A stretch of 40,097 nucleotides of DNA, from assembly GCF_001423905.1 (NCBI RefSeq), contig NZ_LMPQ01000006.1, forward strand, positions 26,248-66,344, in the 5' to 3' direction. Below the pieces are notes generated by a model. That model saw nothing but the letters and a program-made list of their open reading frames with translations. It had not been told where the DNA came from and ran no database searches. Made by a program: the position numbers and the translations under genes. This document shows, piece by piece, positions 1 to 8,316 of this stretch (position 1 is its first letter; each line of letters starts with the position of its first letter). This stretch comes from Frigoribacterium sp. Leaf186 (GTDB lineage: Bacteria > Actinomycetota > Actinomycetes > Actinomycetales > Microbacteriaceae).

Positions 1-24
1 TGAGTTGCAGGGGGCGGCGTCGAC

Positions 25-1098
25 CTACCGCCAGCGGCGGAGCGCGACGCGCTGCACCACGTTCAGCACGGTGTCGCTCAGCGTCCCGAGCAGGGCCAGC
101 AGCACGATGGCGAGGAAGATCCGGTCGACGCGTCCGTTCGACTGCGACTCGGTCAGCAAGAAGCCGAGGCCCATCGACGACGCGATCAGCTCAGCCGCGA
201 CCAAGAACAGCCACGCCTGCGCCAACGCCAGCCGCAGCCCCGACACGAGCGACGGCAGCACGGCCGGCAGCTGCACCCGGGTGAAGAGCGACACCCGGCG
301 CAGGCCGTAGGCGCGTCCGGCCTCGACGAGCTGCGGGTCGACGTGCCGCAGCGACCCCGCGACCGTGGTGAACACGGGGAACGCCGCGCCGATCGCGATC
401 AGCGTCACCTTGCTGTCCTCGCCGATGCCGAGGTACAGGATCAGCAGCGGCACCCAGGCCAGCGACGGCACAGCCCGCACGGCCGCGATCGACGGCGCGA
501 GCAGGGCCTCGCCCACCCGCGACAAGCCGACCACAGCTCCGACGACGAGCCCGATGACCGAGCCGACCACGAACCCGATCAGCACCCGCTGCACCGAGAT
601 GGCGACGTAGAGGCCGAGCTGGCCCGTCGCGGCGAGGTCGACGCCGGCCCGCACGACGTCGGCGGGGGAGGGCAGGCGGTACGAGGGGACTCCTCCGACG
701 GTGGTGGCGAGCACCCAGGCAGCGAGCACGGCGGCGGGCACCAGCATCCCGAGCAGGGCCAGGCGGCGGGGAGCAGGGGCGCCCGGGGCTCCCGGGCGGC
801 GTGGTGCGGGCGACCCGGACGAGGAGGCGCGGCGTCCGTCGTCGGCGACCCGCGCCTCCTGCGACCCGGACGGGGAGGCGCGGTGCGCGTCGGACGCGAC
901 CCGCGCCTCCTGCGGTCCGGACGGGGAGGCGCGGTGCGCGTCGGACGCGACCCGCGCCTCCTCAAGGGGGGTGCCGGTCACGGCGTGGGTGACATCGCCG
1001 CGCCAGGTGCCGTCGACGACGGTGCCCGTGCCGCGCGTCGCCTCGTCACGGACGACCTGGCGGGCGTCGGCCTCGCGACCGCTCGGGTTCTCGCTCAT
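25..1098 (-). CDS. ABC transporter permease, nitrate/sulfonate/taurine type (SsuC-like)
   Basis: Inner-membrane permease of an importer, predicted to pair with the ATPase and lipoprotein encoded just upstream. The protein is 357 aa. The C-terminal ~250 residues hold several hydrophobic segments and the EAA-type cytoplasmic loop seen in SsuC/TauC permeases (EAGRAYGLRRVSLFTRVQLP region). The start is the ATG at 1098, which overlaps the lipoprotein stop in an ATGA arrangement; the frame stays open far upstream but that part is antisense-like shadow. Odd feature: residues ~47-97 before the first membrane span are a 17-residue tandem repeat (EARVASDAHRASPSG-type), made by a 51-nt DNA repeat. SsuC proteins normally lack this, so the N-terminal ~110 residues look like a low-complexity expansion. 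Substrate is not determinable from sequence; sulfonate, taurine or nitrate-like compounds are all possible. Confidence 0.85.
   Translation of the reverse strand: MSENPSGREADARQVVRDEATRGTGTVVDGTWRGDVTHAVTGTPLEEARVASDAHRASPSGPQEARVASDAHRASPSGSQEARVADDGRRASSSGSPAPRRPGAPGAPAPRRLALLGMLVPAAVLAAWVLATTVGGVPSYRLPSPADVVRAGVDLAATGQLGLYVAISVQRVLIGFVVGSVIGLVVGAVVGLSRVGEALLAPSIAAVRAVPSLAWVPLLILYLGIGEDSKVTLIAIGAAFPVFTTVAGSLRHVDPQLVEAGRAYGLRRVSLFTRVQLPAVLPSLVSGLRLALAQAWLFLVAAELIASSMGLGFLLTESQSNGRVDRIFLAIVLLALLGTLSDTVLNVVQRVALRRWR
794..963. repeat. 51-nt tandem repeat inside permease N-terminus
   Basis: Two nearly identical 51-nt units (845-895 and 896-946), a partial third (947-963) and a diverged unit before them (about 794-844). 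Each unit carries GGGGAGGCGCGG and CGCGCCTCCTG, so the array is also a series of short inverted repeats. The period is a multiple of three and the frame stays open. Confidence 0.8.
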
Positions 1099-2156
1099 GA
1101 GGTGACGGACTGGGCGTAGCTGTCGTCGAAGAGCGAGTCGAGGGCGGCGTCGACGTCGTCCTGCGAGGGGACGTCGCCCGACTCGACGAGGATCGGGCCG
1201 ACGGTCTCGAGGACGGCGCGCTGGTCGGCTCCGGGGGCGGGGTCGATGTCGAGGTGGGTGCGGTCGATCACCGTGGAGGCGACGGCGGGGTCGATGCCGG
1301 CGGCCTCGGCGAGGATGTCGGCCGTCTCGTCGGGGTTGTCGATCGCCCAGGCGCGGGCCTTCTCGTACGAGTCGACGACGACCTGGGCGACGTCGGGCGA
1401 GGCGTCGAGGAACGACTCGGTCGCGTTGAGGAACCCGTAGCTGTTGAAGTCGACGTTGCGGTAGATCAGCTTGGTGCCCGACTCCGCCTGGCTCGCGGCC
1501 ATGATCGGGTCGAGGCCCGACCAGGCGTCGACGCTGCCGTTCTCCAGGGCGGCGCGTCCGTCGGCGTGCTGCAGGTTCTGGATCGTCACGTCGGACGCGC
1601 TGAGCCCGGCCTGGTCGAGCGCCTGCAGCAGGAAGAAGTACGGGTCGGTGCCGCTGGTCGCGGCGACGGTCTTGCCGCGGAGGCCCTCGACGTCGGTGAT
1701 GCTCGAGTCGCCCGGGACGACGAGCGCCGACCACTCGGGCTGCGAGTACACGTCGATCGTCTTGATGGGGGAGCCGTTCGAGCGGGCGAGCAGCGCCGCC
1801 GAGCCAGCGGTCGAGCCGACGTCGACCGCCCCGGCACGCAGCAGCTCGTTGGCCTTGTTCGAGCCGGCCGACTGGGTCCAGTTGACGGTGACTCCGTCGC
1901 CGAGGGCATCCTCGAGGTAGCCCTGGCTCTTCACGACGAGGCTGAGCGGGTTGTAGGTCGCGAAGTCGATGTCGAGGGTGTCGGTCGACCACTCGCCGTC
2001 GCTCGCGCCGCTGCCGCCAGCCGCCTGGGCGGCGCCGGTGTCGGCGTCCTCGCCCGCGACGCAGCCGGTGAGGAGCAGGGCGCTCGCCGCGGCGAGGGCG
2101 AGACCGCCGGCCCAGGAGGCGCGGGTGCGGGTGGTGGGGAGGGTGCGGAAGGTCAT
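1095..2156 (-). CDS. ABC transporter substrate-binding lipoprotein (SsuA/TauA-like)
   Basis: Extracytoplasmic binding lipoprotein for the importer. The 353-aa product starts with a lipoprotein signal peptide: basic N-terminus, hydrophobic core and lipobox LLTGC with the modified cysteine at residue 32. The mature part follows the NMT1/SsuA-like fold pattern: a first strand (LDIDFATYNPLSLVVKSQG), a GAVDVGSTAGSAALLA motif, a LRGKTVAATSGTDPYFFL lobe-two segment, and an acidic C-terminal helix region. Its start codon overlaps the ATPase stop (ATGA, 2153-2156), and its stop overlaps the permease start, so the three genes are translationally coupled. The binding-pocket chemistry cannot be read; sulfonate or taurine is the usual ligand of this class. 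Confidence 0.88.
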   Translation of the reverse strand: MTFRTLPTTRTRASWAGGLALAAASALLLTGCVAGEDADTGAAQAAGGSGASDGEWSTDTLDIDFATYNPLSLVVKSQGYLEDALGDGVTVNWTQSAGSNKANELLRAGAVDVGSTAGSAALLARSNGSPIKTIDVYSQPEWSALVVPGDSSITDVEGLRGKTVAATSGTDPYFFLLQALDQAGLSASDVTIQNLQHADGRAALENGSVDAWSGLDPIMAASQAESGTKLIYRNVDFNSYGFLNATESFLDASPDVAQVVVDSYEKARAWAIDNPDETADILAEAAGIDPAVASTVIDRTHLDIDPAPGADQRAVLETVGPILVESGDVPSQDDVDAALDSLFDDSYAQSVTS

Positions 2157-3235
2157 CGGTTCGTCTCCGTGCTGTCGGGGGCGGTGCGGTGGTTTGTGGG
2201 GGCGGGTGCGGTCGGGGTGCCGGTGAGGTCGCCGGGGGCGGCCGTGGTGCCGGTGCGGCCGAGGGGCGCGGGCGCGGAGGTCGCGGCGCTGGCGGTCAGC
2301 GTGCTGGTGGTCGAGTTGCCGGCGTGGACGCGGTGGACGCCGAGGTCGGCGAGCAGCTGGAGCCGCAGCTCGGCCAGGGCGGGGTCGTCGCGGTCGCGGG
2401 GTCGGTCGCCGGGCACGGTGACGATGCGCTGGATGCTGGGGGCTCCCGCTGCGGTGTCGGCGTGCGCCGCGCCTCCTGCGGTGGCGTCGGCGGTGCCCGT
2501 GGCGCCGGCGGGCTGTGACTTCGGCTGCTGCTGCGAGAGGTCGGCGAGGACGACGATGCGGTCGGCGAGGTAGAGGGCTTCGTCGACGTCGTGGGTGACG
2601 AGCAGGACGGTGGTGGGTTCGGCGCGGTGGATGTCGAGCAGCAGGTCGTGCATGCGGAGGCGGGTGAGGGCGTCGAGGGCTCCGAACGGTTCGTCGAGCA
2701 GCAGCACCTTGGGGGCCCGGGCGAGGGCGCGGGCGAGGGAGGTGCGTTGGGCCATGCCGCCGGACACCTGGCGGGGGCGGAGGCCGGCCGAGCTGCCGAG
2801 TCCGACGAGGTCGAGCAGTTCGGTGATGCGGGCCCGGCCGGCGGCCTTGTCGGTCGGTTTGCTCTCGCCTGCCTCGGCGCGCTCGCTGCGCTTGCTGCGC
2901 CCGCCGGCCTTCGGCAGGCCGAGTTCGACGTTCTGGCGGAGGGTGCGCCAGGGCAGGAGGCGCGGCTCCTGGAACGCGATGGCGCAGCGTTGGTCGGTGG
3001 GCCGGGTGGGGGAGTCGTCGATGTCGACGGTGCCGGAGTCGGGCTGGTCGAGGCCGCCCACCTGGCGCAGCAGGGTCGACTTGCCGCAGCCGGAGGGGCC
3101 GACGATGGCGATGATCTCGCCGGCCGTCACGTTGAGGTCGAGGGCGTTCAGGACGGGGCGCTCGCCGAAGTGCCTCCCGACGCCGCGCAGACGGATCGGC
3201 AGAGCCGAGGAGGCGCGGGTCGTCGAGGTGGGCAT
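2153..3235 (-). CDS. ABC transporter ATP-binding protein (SsuB/TauB-like)
   Basis: Cytoplasmic ATPase that powers the importer. The protein is 360 aa. Visible motifs: Walker A GPSGCGKST (46-54), Q-loop around Gln89 (AFQEPRLLPW, typical of the SsuB/TauB/NrtD group), signature VSGGMAQR (157-164), Walker B VLLLDEP (177-183), D-loop GALDAL and H-loop His215 (LLVTHD). It is longer than usual: a charged insertion at ~108-135 precedes the signature helix, and the last ~110 residues are Ala/Thr/Pro-rich low complexity with no ABC function. It is the first gene of the minus-strand operon; transcription should begin in 3236-3410, divergent from the tRNA gene. Confidence 0.9.
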   Translation of the reverse strand: MPTSTTRASSALPIRLRGVGRHFGERPVLNALDLNVTAGEIIAIVGPSGCGKSTLLRQVGGLDQPDSGTVDIDDSPTRPTDQRCAIAFQEPRLLPWRTLRQNVELGLPKAGGRSKRSERAEAGESKPTDKAAGRARITELLDLVGLGSSAGLRPRQVSGGMAQRTSLARALARAPKVLLLDEPFGALDALTRLRMHDLLLDIHRAEPTTVLLVTHDVDEALYLADRIVVLADLSQQQPKSQPAGATGTADATAGGAAHADTAAGAPSIQRIVTVPGDRPRDRDDPALAELRLQLLADLGVHRVHAGNSTTSTLTASAATSAPAPLGRTGTTAAPGDLTGTPTAPAPTNHRTAPDSTETNR

Positions 3236-3347
3236 GTCACGACGCTAGGTGCGTGCGCGGTCTGCCGGGGCGGCGGGTGTAACGGGGCGAAACACTCCGT
3301 TCGGTCCGCCCTGACTGGCTCGGTCTCAGGCACACCCATTCATCGGC

Positions 3348-3353
3348 TATAGT
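3348..3353 (+). promoter_or_regulatory. possible -10 element of tRNA-Pro
   Basis: TATAGT stands about 60 nt before the tRNA. No convincing -35 is visible at the right spacing, so this is a weak call made mainly from position. Confidence 0.3.
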
Positions 3354-3413
3354 TGTGGGGTTGCCTCGGTCGGGGCAACACCAAGACTCGGGTTGCCTTT
3401 CGAACCCGGATCT

Positions 3414-3490
<77 letters not shown>

Positions 3491-3971
3491 TTTATGCGAT
3501 CTAATTGTCTGCGAAAATTTCCATTCTCGAGGTAGGTGCTACCTGGTCAGAATTGCAGGGGCTATTGACATCGCATCGTGAGTTCAAACCCCAACCGGTA
3601 TCGCCAGGTAAGAACCCCGCGAGACTCGTTTATACAGGGGTCTCGGAGACCTCTCGCGCAAAGAGCTGTCACAGCGCCCTGGGCTCGTGGCTACCGCGGC
3701 CACACGTCCGAGTGCCGAGCCGGGCTTGAGGTCCGCGGCCGTGGTGATCTTCGGGTCGGCGTTGAGGATGAATAACCGGCCGCGCATGGCCAGGCCCAGG
3801 ACGTGGGCCACCTCGCGCAGGTTGTCTTCGACCAAGTCCGCGCACGTCAGCCGCTAGCCGTCGGCGACCATGAACTGCATAGGGCCCCTTGACAGTCCGC
3901 TGTCCTGCATCGCATTACTCAGCGCTGCGGGCCTGTTGCCGCGCAGCGGCTCGGTAAGCATCGAAGCGTCG
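3491..3971. other. accessory DNA with remnants after the tRNA
   Basis: No intact gene is convincing here. On the minus strand, 3584 to about 3895 encodes a plausible protein fragment (starting MQFMVADG at about 3880, then an in-frame stop, then a stretch containing NLREVAHVLGLAMRGRLFILNADPK), which I do not recognise. Composition is visibly less G+C rich than the ABC operon. It reads as the debris of an old insertion next to the tRNA. Confidence 0.4.
3584..3886 (-). pseudogene. unrecognised gene fragment, interrupted by a stop
   Basis: Reading the minus strand from about 3880 gives a short MQFMVADG start, a TAG stop, and then an open frame that looks truly coding for about 50 residues (LVEDNLREVAHVLGLAMRG...). 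The frame then runs out into unrelated sequence. Family unknown. It could also be chance coding, hence the low confidence. Confidence 0.25.
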
Positions 3972-4187
3972 TCACAGATGCCGCCCGTCTCGCGGCCGTG
4001 GAAGTACCTCGTCGGGTAGCGCATCGCGTTCGTCTCTTTCGTTAGCCTCCTTGGAGAGCCCGTTAGCCTCCTCGGAGATGCGGTTGGCTGCCGCCGCGAT
4101 CTCGTTCGCCCGGCGGGCGTCGCGCCGCGCCAGACCTGACACGATGAGACCGATCACGCCGGTGATGAGCCGACGCCACCAACGCAT
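3972..4187 (-). CDS. small hypothetical protein with one membrane segment
   Basis: A 71-aa product from the ATG at 4187. It has a basic start (MRWWRRLIT), one hydrophobic span (ITGVIGLIVSGLA), then an Ala/Asn/Glu-rich, probably coiled-coil segment (ANEIAAAANRISEEANGLSKEANERDE), where the ANxIxxEAN pattern repeats about every seven to nine residues. A weak AGGG lies just upstream of the start. No family recognised. Small proteins of this shape are common in actinobacterial accessory regions. Confidence 0.4.
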   Translation of the reverse strand: MRWWRRLITGVIGLIVSGLARRDARRANEIAAAANRISEEANGLSKEANERDERDALPDEVLPRPRDGRHL

Positions 4188-4255
4188 AGCCCTACGACGG
4201 CCTATGCATTCATGCCCCAACCCAACTGAGTGCCACCGACGATGCTCCTGGCCGG

Positions 4256-4561
4256 CTACATGACGGTGACGACGTCGACCTCGACGGCCTTGCTGATGTC
4301 CGCAGAGATGACCTGCTCTTTCGCGATCGACGGGACGCTCGAGGGCCCTTTCAGGAGGCCAAGGAATGCCTGGTATTGGGCATGGTTGTGGCTGGCCATC
4401 GCGGCAAGCGTCGCTACCGCCGTGAGGCCCTCGGGTGACGCGTCCGGGTTGGTCGAAAGCTCTCCGAGGGCAGCCAAGAAGTCATACACCGCCGTGCACA
4501 GCTCCCCGCTGACCGTGTGGCCTTCACCCATTTTGCTGCCGACGGTGAAAGCGGCAAGCAC
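4256..4561 (-). CDS. hypothetical protein, 101 aa
   Basis: Open frame from a GTG at 4561 (or ATG at 4531) to 4256. Composition is protein-like: mainly helical, with segments TAVYDFLAALGEL and EGLTAVATLAAMASHNHAQYQAFLGLL, and no membrane span or catalytic motif. It is divergent from the EcsC-like gene, with starts only tens of bases apart, so the two may share a control region near 4530-4600. No clear Shine-Dalgarno sequence is visible. Function unknown; could be a spurious frame. Confidence 0.4.
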   Translation of the reverse strand: MLAAFTVGSKMGEGHTVSGELCTAVYDFLAALGELSTNPDASPEGLTAVATLAAMASHNHAQYQAFLGLLKGPSSVPSIAKEQVISADISKAVEVDVVTVM

Positions 4562-4570
4562 CGAGGAGTC

Positions 4571-5287
4571 GTGACGTGCGCTCGTAATGAGACCGTGGCG
4601 GACTCTCCGAAATTAGACATCAAATCCATCGTCAGTGAGGGCCTGACGCAGGCGTTGAATTCTCAGCAGGCCGTCGCGGCATCAAATGTGGCAAGGCTGC
4701 GGCGGGTGCATCCGGACAAGTCGCCAGCCGAACTCATTTCCTACCTGAACAAGGCCTATCTTGGTGCTGTCACTTTGACTGGCGCTGCCGCTGGCGCTGC
4801 AGCCATCGTTCCGAACATCGTGGTTCAGGTGCCAGCCGCTGTCGGAGATCTGCTGAGCTTTCTGGAGGCGTCGGTCCTCTACATACTCTCCATTGCCGAG
4901 GTGCACAGTGTGCACCTCGAGGATGCAGAGAAGCGGAAGCTGCTCGTGATGACCGTGCTAATCGGGGACACTGCGGCAGCACGCGTATTTGATGGGCTGA
5001 TCGAGAAGACGGTGCCCTACTGGGGTAAGCTCATCGTCGAAAAAATACCAATGGCTGCCATTGATCGGGCGAACAAGATCCTCGGACCCCGCTTCATCAC
5101 AAAGTACGGGACCAAGCAGGGCACACTCGTCTTGGGCAAGCAGGTCCCGGCCGCCATCGGCGTCGCAATTGGAGCAGGTGGTAACCACATCTTCGGCTGG
5201 GGCACCATCAGAGCCGCGAGGCGCATCCTCGGACCGCCTCCCGACGCGTGGCCCTTGCCTGTGGGTGATAAGCCGACTGCCGGATAA
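4571..5287 (+). CDS. EcsC-family-like protein
   Basis: About 238 aa if started at the GTG at 4571; a GTG at 4595 is an alternative and an even earlier GTG at 4517 would overlap the divergent gene. The central part has an Ala/Gly-rich hydrophobic hairpin (AYLGAVTLTGAAAGAAAIVPNIVVQVPAAVGDLLSFLEAS) followed by helices, and a C-terminal block with KQVPAAIGVAIGAGGNHIFGWGTIRAARRIL. This order (hydrophobic helix, AxxDxxxxL-like region, GxxxGGxxN glycine motif, then RxAR) resembles the EcsC family (PF12787), whose biochemical role is not settled. It lies alone between hypotheticals in the accessory segment. Confidence 0.6.
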   Translation: MTCARNETVADSPKLDIKSIVSEGLTQALNSQQAVAASNVARLRRVHPDKSPAELISYLNKAYLGAVTLTGAAAGAAAIVPNIVVQVPAAVGDLLSFLEASVLYILSIAEVHSVHLEDAEKRKLLVMTVLIGDTAAARVFDGLIEKTVPYWGKLIVEKIPMAAIDRANKILGPRFITKYGTKQGTLVLGKQVPAAIGVAIGAGGNHIFGWGTIRAARRILGPPPDAWPLPVGDKPTAG

Positions 5288-5993
5288 GCGAAACAGGCTC
5301 CGCAGACGTAGCGCATGTCCTCAGTTGCGCTTCATGCTGTGACCTCGATTGCCGAGAGCGAGCTTCCAGAATGACTCGCACCAGAGGTTTCTTGGGTTCG
5401 GGTGAGCATTGCAATACCGTCGCCATTGGCGAGCGTTGCAGACGGGATTGAGACAGACACAGAGTGCCATGGAGGCACGGTCACGGGAGCTAATTCCCTT
5501 AGGCTCCCGCCGCTGCTTAGCGGCCTTGGACTTACTCGCCCGTTTGGAGGCCCCAAACCCGCCCCTTAGAGCTTCGAGGCAACCAGGCCTTTTCGTTACT
5601 AAGTATCCGATCCCACCTGCCATTACGACGCGTCGAGTCCATGATCCCCGAACTCCGCGCCATCAAATAAACTGCGCCCACCGTGCATCTCAAGGCGGAC
5701 GGCAGTCACTTTTGACCGCGTCGACTATACGAATCGGAGCCTAAAAGAGCACATTTCATACCGACTCGAGCCGTGGCAAGGCCTTGCAACCCGGTACGAG
5801 AAACCCGCCATTCTCGTCCGAGCCGCCGTCACCCCCAAAGACGTCGTTGCTTGACCGTCGTTTAGGAGACAGACGCCAGGGCTCATGGTAGGACCCGAAC
5901 AATGCATCGAGGACGTCCGACGACCGAGACTGCAGCTACGGGAGACGCATGTGTACATAGTCCTGATGGACGGGCATTCTCCGGCCGGAATCC
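5288..5993. other. 706-nt stretch without a convincing gene
   Basis: Lies between the converging ends of the EcsC-like gene and the methyltransferase gene. Open frames exist on both strands (for example 5321-5623 minus, which is basic and cysteine-containing), but none has a ribosome binding site, recognisable motif or convincing composition. No terminator hairpin with a T-run was seen. Confidence 0.5.
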
Positions 5994-7304
5994 TCAGCTA
6001 ATCTTCGAGCGCCGCCGGTGCGAGGCGAATGCCTCGTGACGAGCATGATCCTCCTGACCGCGGAACGCACGCCAGTCGCCAAGTCGGTAAGTCGGCACGC
6101 TCCCACGTTGACGTACATCAATCTCAAAATCCTTGCTAAGGAACTCGATGCGGCGTCGGATTTCGGCGTCATCTAGGGTGCCTCCCAAAGCCTTACGAAC
6201 CCAGGCAATGGATACGTGGCCGTCCTGCTCGCGCAATGCCCGGTAGACCTCGTCGTGGTACTGGAGGATTGCTCCGTGCTCTCCAGCAGGCTGTCCGTCT
6301 TTTCGAAGGGCCGATGCGATCGCGGATCCGATTGCACGCGCCACAGGCGGCGGAAAAGCGTTTCCAATCTGACGGTAGGTCGACGTCTTACGACCCTTAC
6401 CGTCGGCAAAGTCCCACTCGTACTCAGGCCCGTGCCACCCTTGAATGCGCGCCAGCATTTCGTTGGTGAGCTTTGGAACAAAATCGAAAGGAGCATCAGG
6501 GCCGGGGGCCGCGTCGGCAACCCCAAGGCCATCGACTCCGAGTGATCGCCACTCGCGCTTGGCGCGAGTCGGACCGAGATCAGGACCACCATGTTTTTTT
6601 GACCCGCCAACGATGGTCGGCGCAATTCGGGCCGCGTTTCTAGCCCATGCCTCCGCCCCTGGCCAGCCGTTCGCCGCCATTAGTTCGTAGAGCGCGGCGC
6701 CGACGGTGTGTACTACGGGAATTGGCTCAGGCCAGGCGAAGTACGGCGCGAACTCATCGCGTAGTGCGACGAGGATGAACCGTGGACGCAGCTGCGGAAC
6801 CCCAAAGTCCTTTGCCTCAAGTAGTCGCCAGTCAGCGCGGTAGCCCAGCTCGGAGAAACGGTCAAGAACAGCTTGGCGGTAGCCGGCAAATCGAGGCATT
6901 GACAGACCCCGGACGTTCTCTAGTAAGACAGCGTCTGGCTTCATCTGGCCTGCAGCCTCGACGGCCCAAGCGAAGAGGTCACGCTCATCGGAGGAACCTA
7001 GTTGCTTACCTGCGATCGAGAACGGGGGGCAGGGCACTCCACCTGCGAGCAATGACACATCACGGTGATCCCTGGGGTCCCACACCGATAGATCTGCGAC
7101 GTCACCGACTGCGACTACCGGCTCTGCGTTGCCTTCCTCAGCCGCTAGTCGTGAGAGGTTGCGCTTGAGCGTGGCGGCCGCGTCGCGATCGAGTTCGACC
7201 GCGAGAGTGTGCTGGAAGCCCGCCAGATGAAGGCCCAGGCTCTGCCCACCGGCGCCGGCGCATATCTCGATTGCCGTTAGTTTGCGCTCACTGCCGTCAG
7301 TCAT
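5994..7304 (-). CDS. DNA (cytosine-5)-methyltransferase of the NaeI-like R-M system
   Basis: Transfers a methyl group from AdoMet to C5 of cytosine to protect the host from the adjacent endonuclease. The 436-aa protein has the C5-MTase motifs in order: I EICAGAGGQSLGLHLAGF (13-30), IV PCPPFS with catalytic Cys92 (91-96; PCQPFS in most relatives), VI ENVRG (129-133), VIII QLRPRF (171-176), a target-recognition region at about 185-280, IX-like LARIQGW, and X QIGNAFPPPVA (312-322). After motif X a ~110-residue tail (345-415) is helical with a winged-helix look; this is extra to the minimal enzyme. The ATG at 7304 is preferred because upstream in-frame codons overlap the endonuclease gene. Gap to that gene is 61 nt, same strand. 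Predicted target GCCGGC follows only from the partner. Confidence 0.93.
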   Translation of the reverse strand: MTDGSERKLTAIEICAGAGGQSLGLHLAGFQHTLAVELDRDAAATLKRNLSRLAAEEGNAEPVVAVGDVADLSVWDPRDHRDVSLLAGGVPCPPFSIAGKQLGSSDERDLFAWAVEAAGQMKPDAVLLENVRGLSMPRFAGYRQAVLDRFSELGYRADWRLLEAKDFGVPQLRPRFILVALRDEFAPYFAWPEPIPVVHTVGAALYELMAANGWPGAEAWARNAARIAPTIVGGSKKHGGPDLGPTRAKREWRSLGVDGLGVADAAPGPDAPFDFVPKLTNEMLARIQGWHGPEYEWDFADGKGRKTSTYRQIGNAFPPPVARAIGSAIASALRKDGQPAGEHGAILQYHDEVYRALREQDGHVSIAWVRKALGGTLDDAEIRRRIEFLSKDFEIDVRQRGSVPTYRLGDWRAFRGQEDHARHEAFASHRRRSKIS

Positions 7305-7365
7305 TCGACCATTTTCGCATCCGCCGCCGACATTTAGAGCGCGCACGCCGACAGGCCCTTCTCGA

Positions 7366-8316
7366 CTAGGCGCGGCCTCGCCGCTCTCCATACCAGGCCG
7401 GGCTGAACCCCTTACGGGTCTCGGCAGTCGCTGCACTCAGCAGTATCCCTGTGGGCCCGTGAGCGACTCGCCCGTTCCCTCCGGCTGATGGAGGTGACAC
7501 GTACCCCGCAACGTATTCGGTTCTTCTCGGGACAGGAAGGCCCAGCTGCCGTGCGGCATCCCTCTGCCAGTCATAAGCGCCACCCAAGATCACGATGCCC
7601 TCCGAAGCGAGGGGGTCTCGCGAGCCGCTCTGCCCACCACGTACGCGACGAGTCACATCGAGCTGCGCTGCGGCCGTAGCCACGGCCGCACGGCCGACGA
7701 CCTGCCCGACAGTGCGGCGGAAGAGTTCCGACACCCGCGACGTGCCGGCCCCGGCGGCAAGAACCGCCGTGACGTCCTCGGCCGGCATCTGCAGCAGGGT
7801 GTTGGGCGGAAGGTCGGCGTCCTTCTGGAGCCATTTGATTGCTGACCTTCCAGCTGCGGACAGTGTGCGCTTGGCGTCCCGGTTGCTGCCGCCATTGAGC
7901 AGGTTTTCGGACGCCCGAACGACACCTAGCGAGAATTTCGAGCGCGCATCGCTGGCTGTAATGACCATGCACAACTCGCCGACAGCTTCAGGAGGGAGCA
8001 TCCAGCCGCCGACGGACTGGCTGTACTTGGCATCCACCTCGTGACCACTGATGCTGTAATCCAATTTGCGCCCATCGGCATACTTAAACTGTCGCTGAAG
8101 GTTGATCTCAATTAGCGTGCCGAAGTGAGTCTTTTCGGTCTTGAATAGCTGGTCCCACCGGTAACGCTGCGTCCGCACGCCGTCGTAGAGCTGGTCGAAG
8201 GTGTCACGGAGGACCTGGCCCGTCGACTGGGCACCCGGATCGAGCCTGCGCAGCTCGAGCACCACGGCGTCTCGTGCGGGGTCGGCCTGCATATCCATTC
8301 GGGAGTCAAGGGGCAC
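7366..8316 (-). CDS. NaeI-like type IIE restriction endonuclease
   Basis: Cuts DNA at the site protected by the neighbouring methyltransferase. The 316-aa product matches NaeI (about 317 aa) along its length, as judged from memory of that sequence. Numbered from the GTG at 8316, Glu70, Asp86, Asp95 and Lys97 fall exactly at the published NaeI catalytic positions (segments GTLIEINL, KLDYSISG, HEVDAKYS). The N-terminal TFDQLYDG segment keeps Leu43, the residue whose change to Lys in NaeI gives topoisomerase activity. The second half contains RVSELFRR and SEGIVILGG blocks that match the CAP-like effector DNA-binding domain. Type IIE enzymes need a second copy of the site (GCCGGC for NaeI) as effector. 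No Shine-Dalgarno sequence is visible; ATG at 8298 is an alternative start. Confidence 0.94.
   Translation of the reverse strand: MPLDSRMDMQADPARDAVVLELRRLDPGAQSTGQVLRDTFDQLYDGVRTQRYRWDQLFKTEKTHFGTLIEINLQRQFKYADGRKLDYSISGHEVDAKYSQSVGGWMLPPEAVGELCMVITASDARSKFSLGVVRASENLLNGGSNRDAKRTLSAAGRSAIKWLQKDADLPPNTLLQMPAEDVTAVLAAGAGTSRVSELFRRTVGQVVGRAAVATAAAQLDVTRRVRGGQSGSRDPLASEGIVILGGAYDWQRDAARQLGLPVPRRTEYVAGYVSPPSAGGNGRVAHGPTGILLSAATAETRKGFSPAWYGERRGRA

Noticed and set aside
794-963. CRISPR-like array
   Set aside because: The units are contiguous 51-nt copies without unique spacers and stay in frame in a protein gene.
1095-1992. Upstream extension of the permease frame to 1992
   Set aside because: This part lies inside the lipoprotein gene in another frame and is arginine/proline-rich shadow; the ATGA overlap at 1095-1098 gives a natural start.
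3577-3605. Second tRNA fragment (GAGTTCAAACCCC)
   Set aside because: The T-loop sequence is present but no T-stem or acceptor pairing can be drawn.
5321-5623. Minus-strand 100-aa basic cysteine-containing frame
   Set aside because: No ribosome binding site, no motif pattern and equal-quality frames on the other strand.
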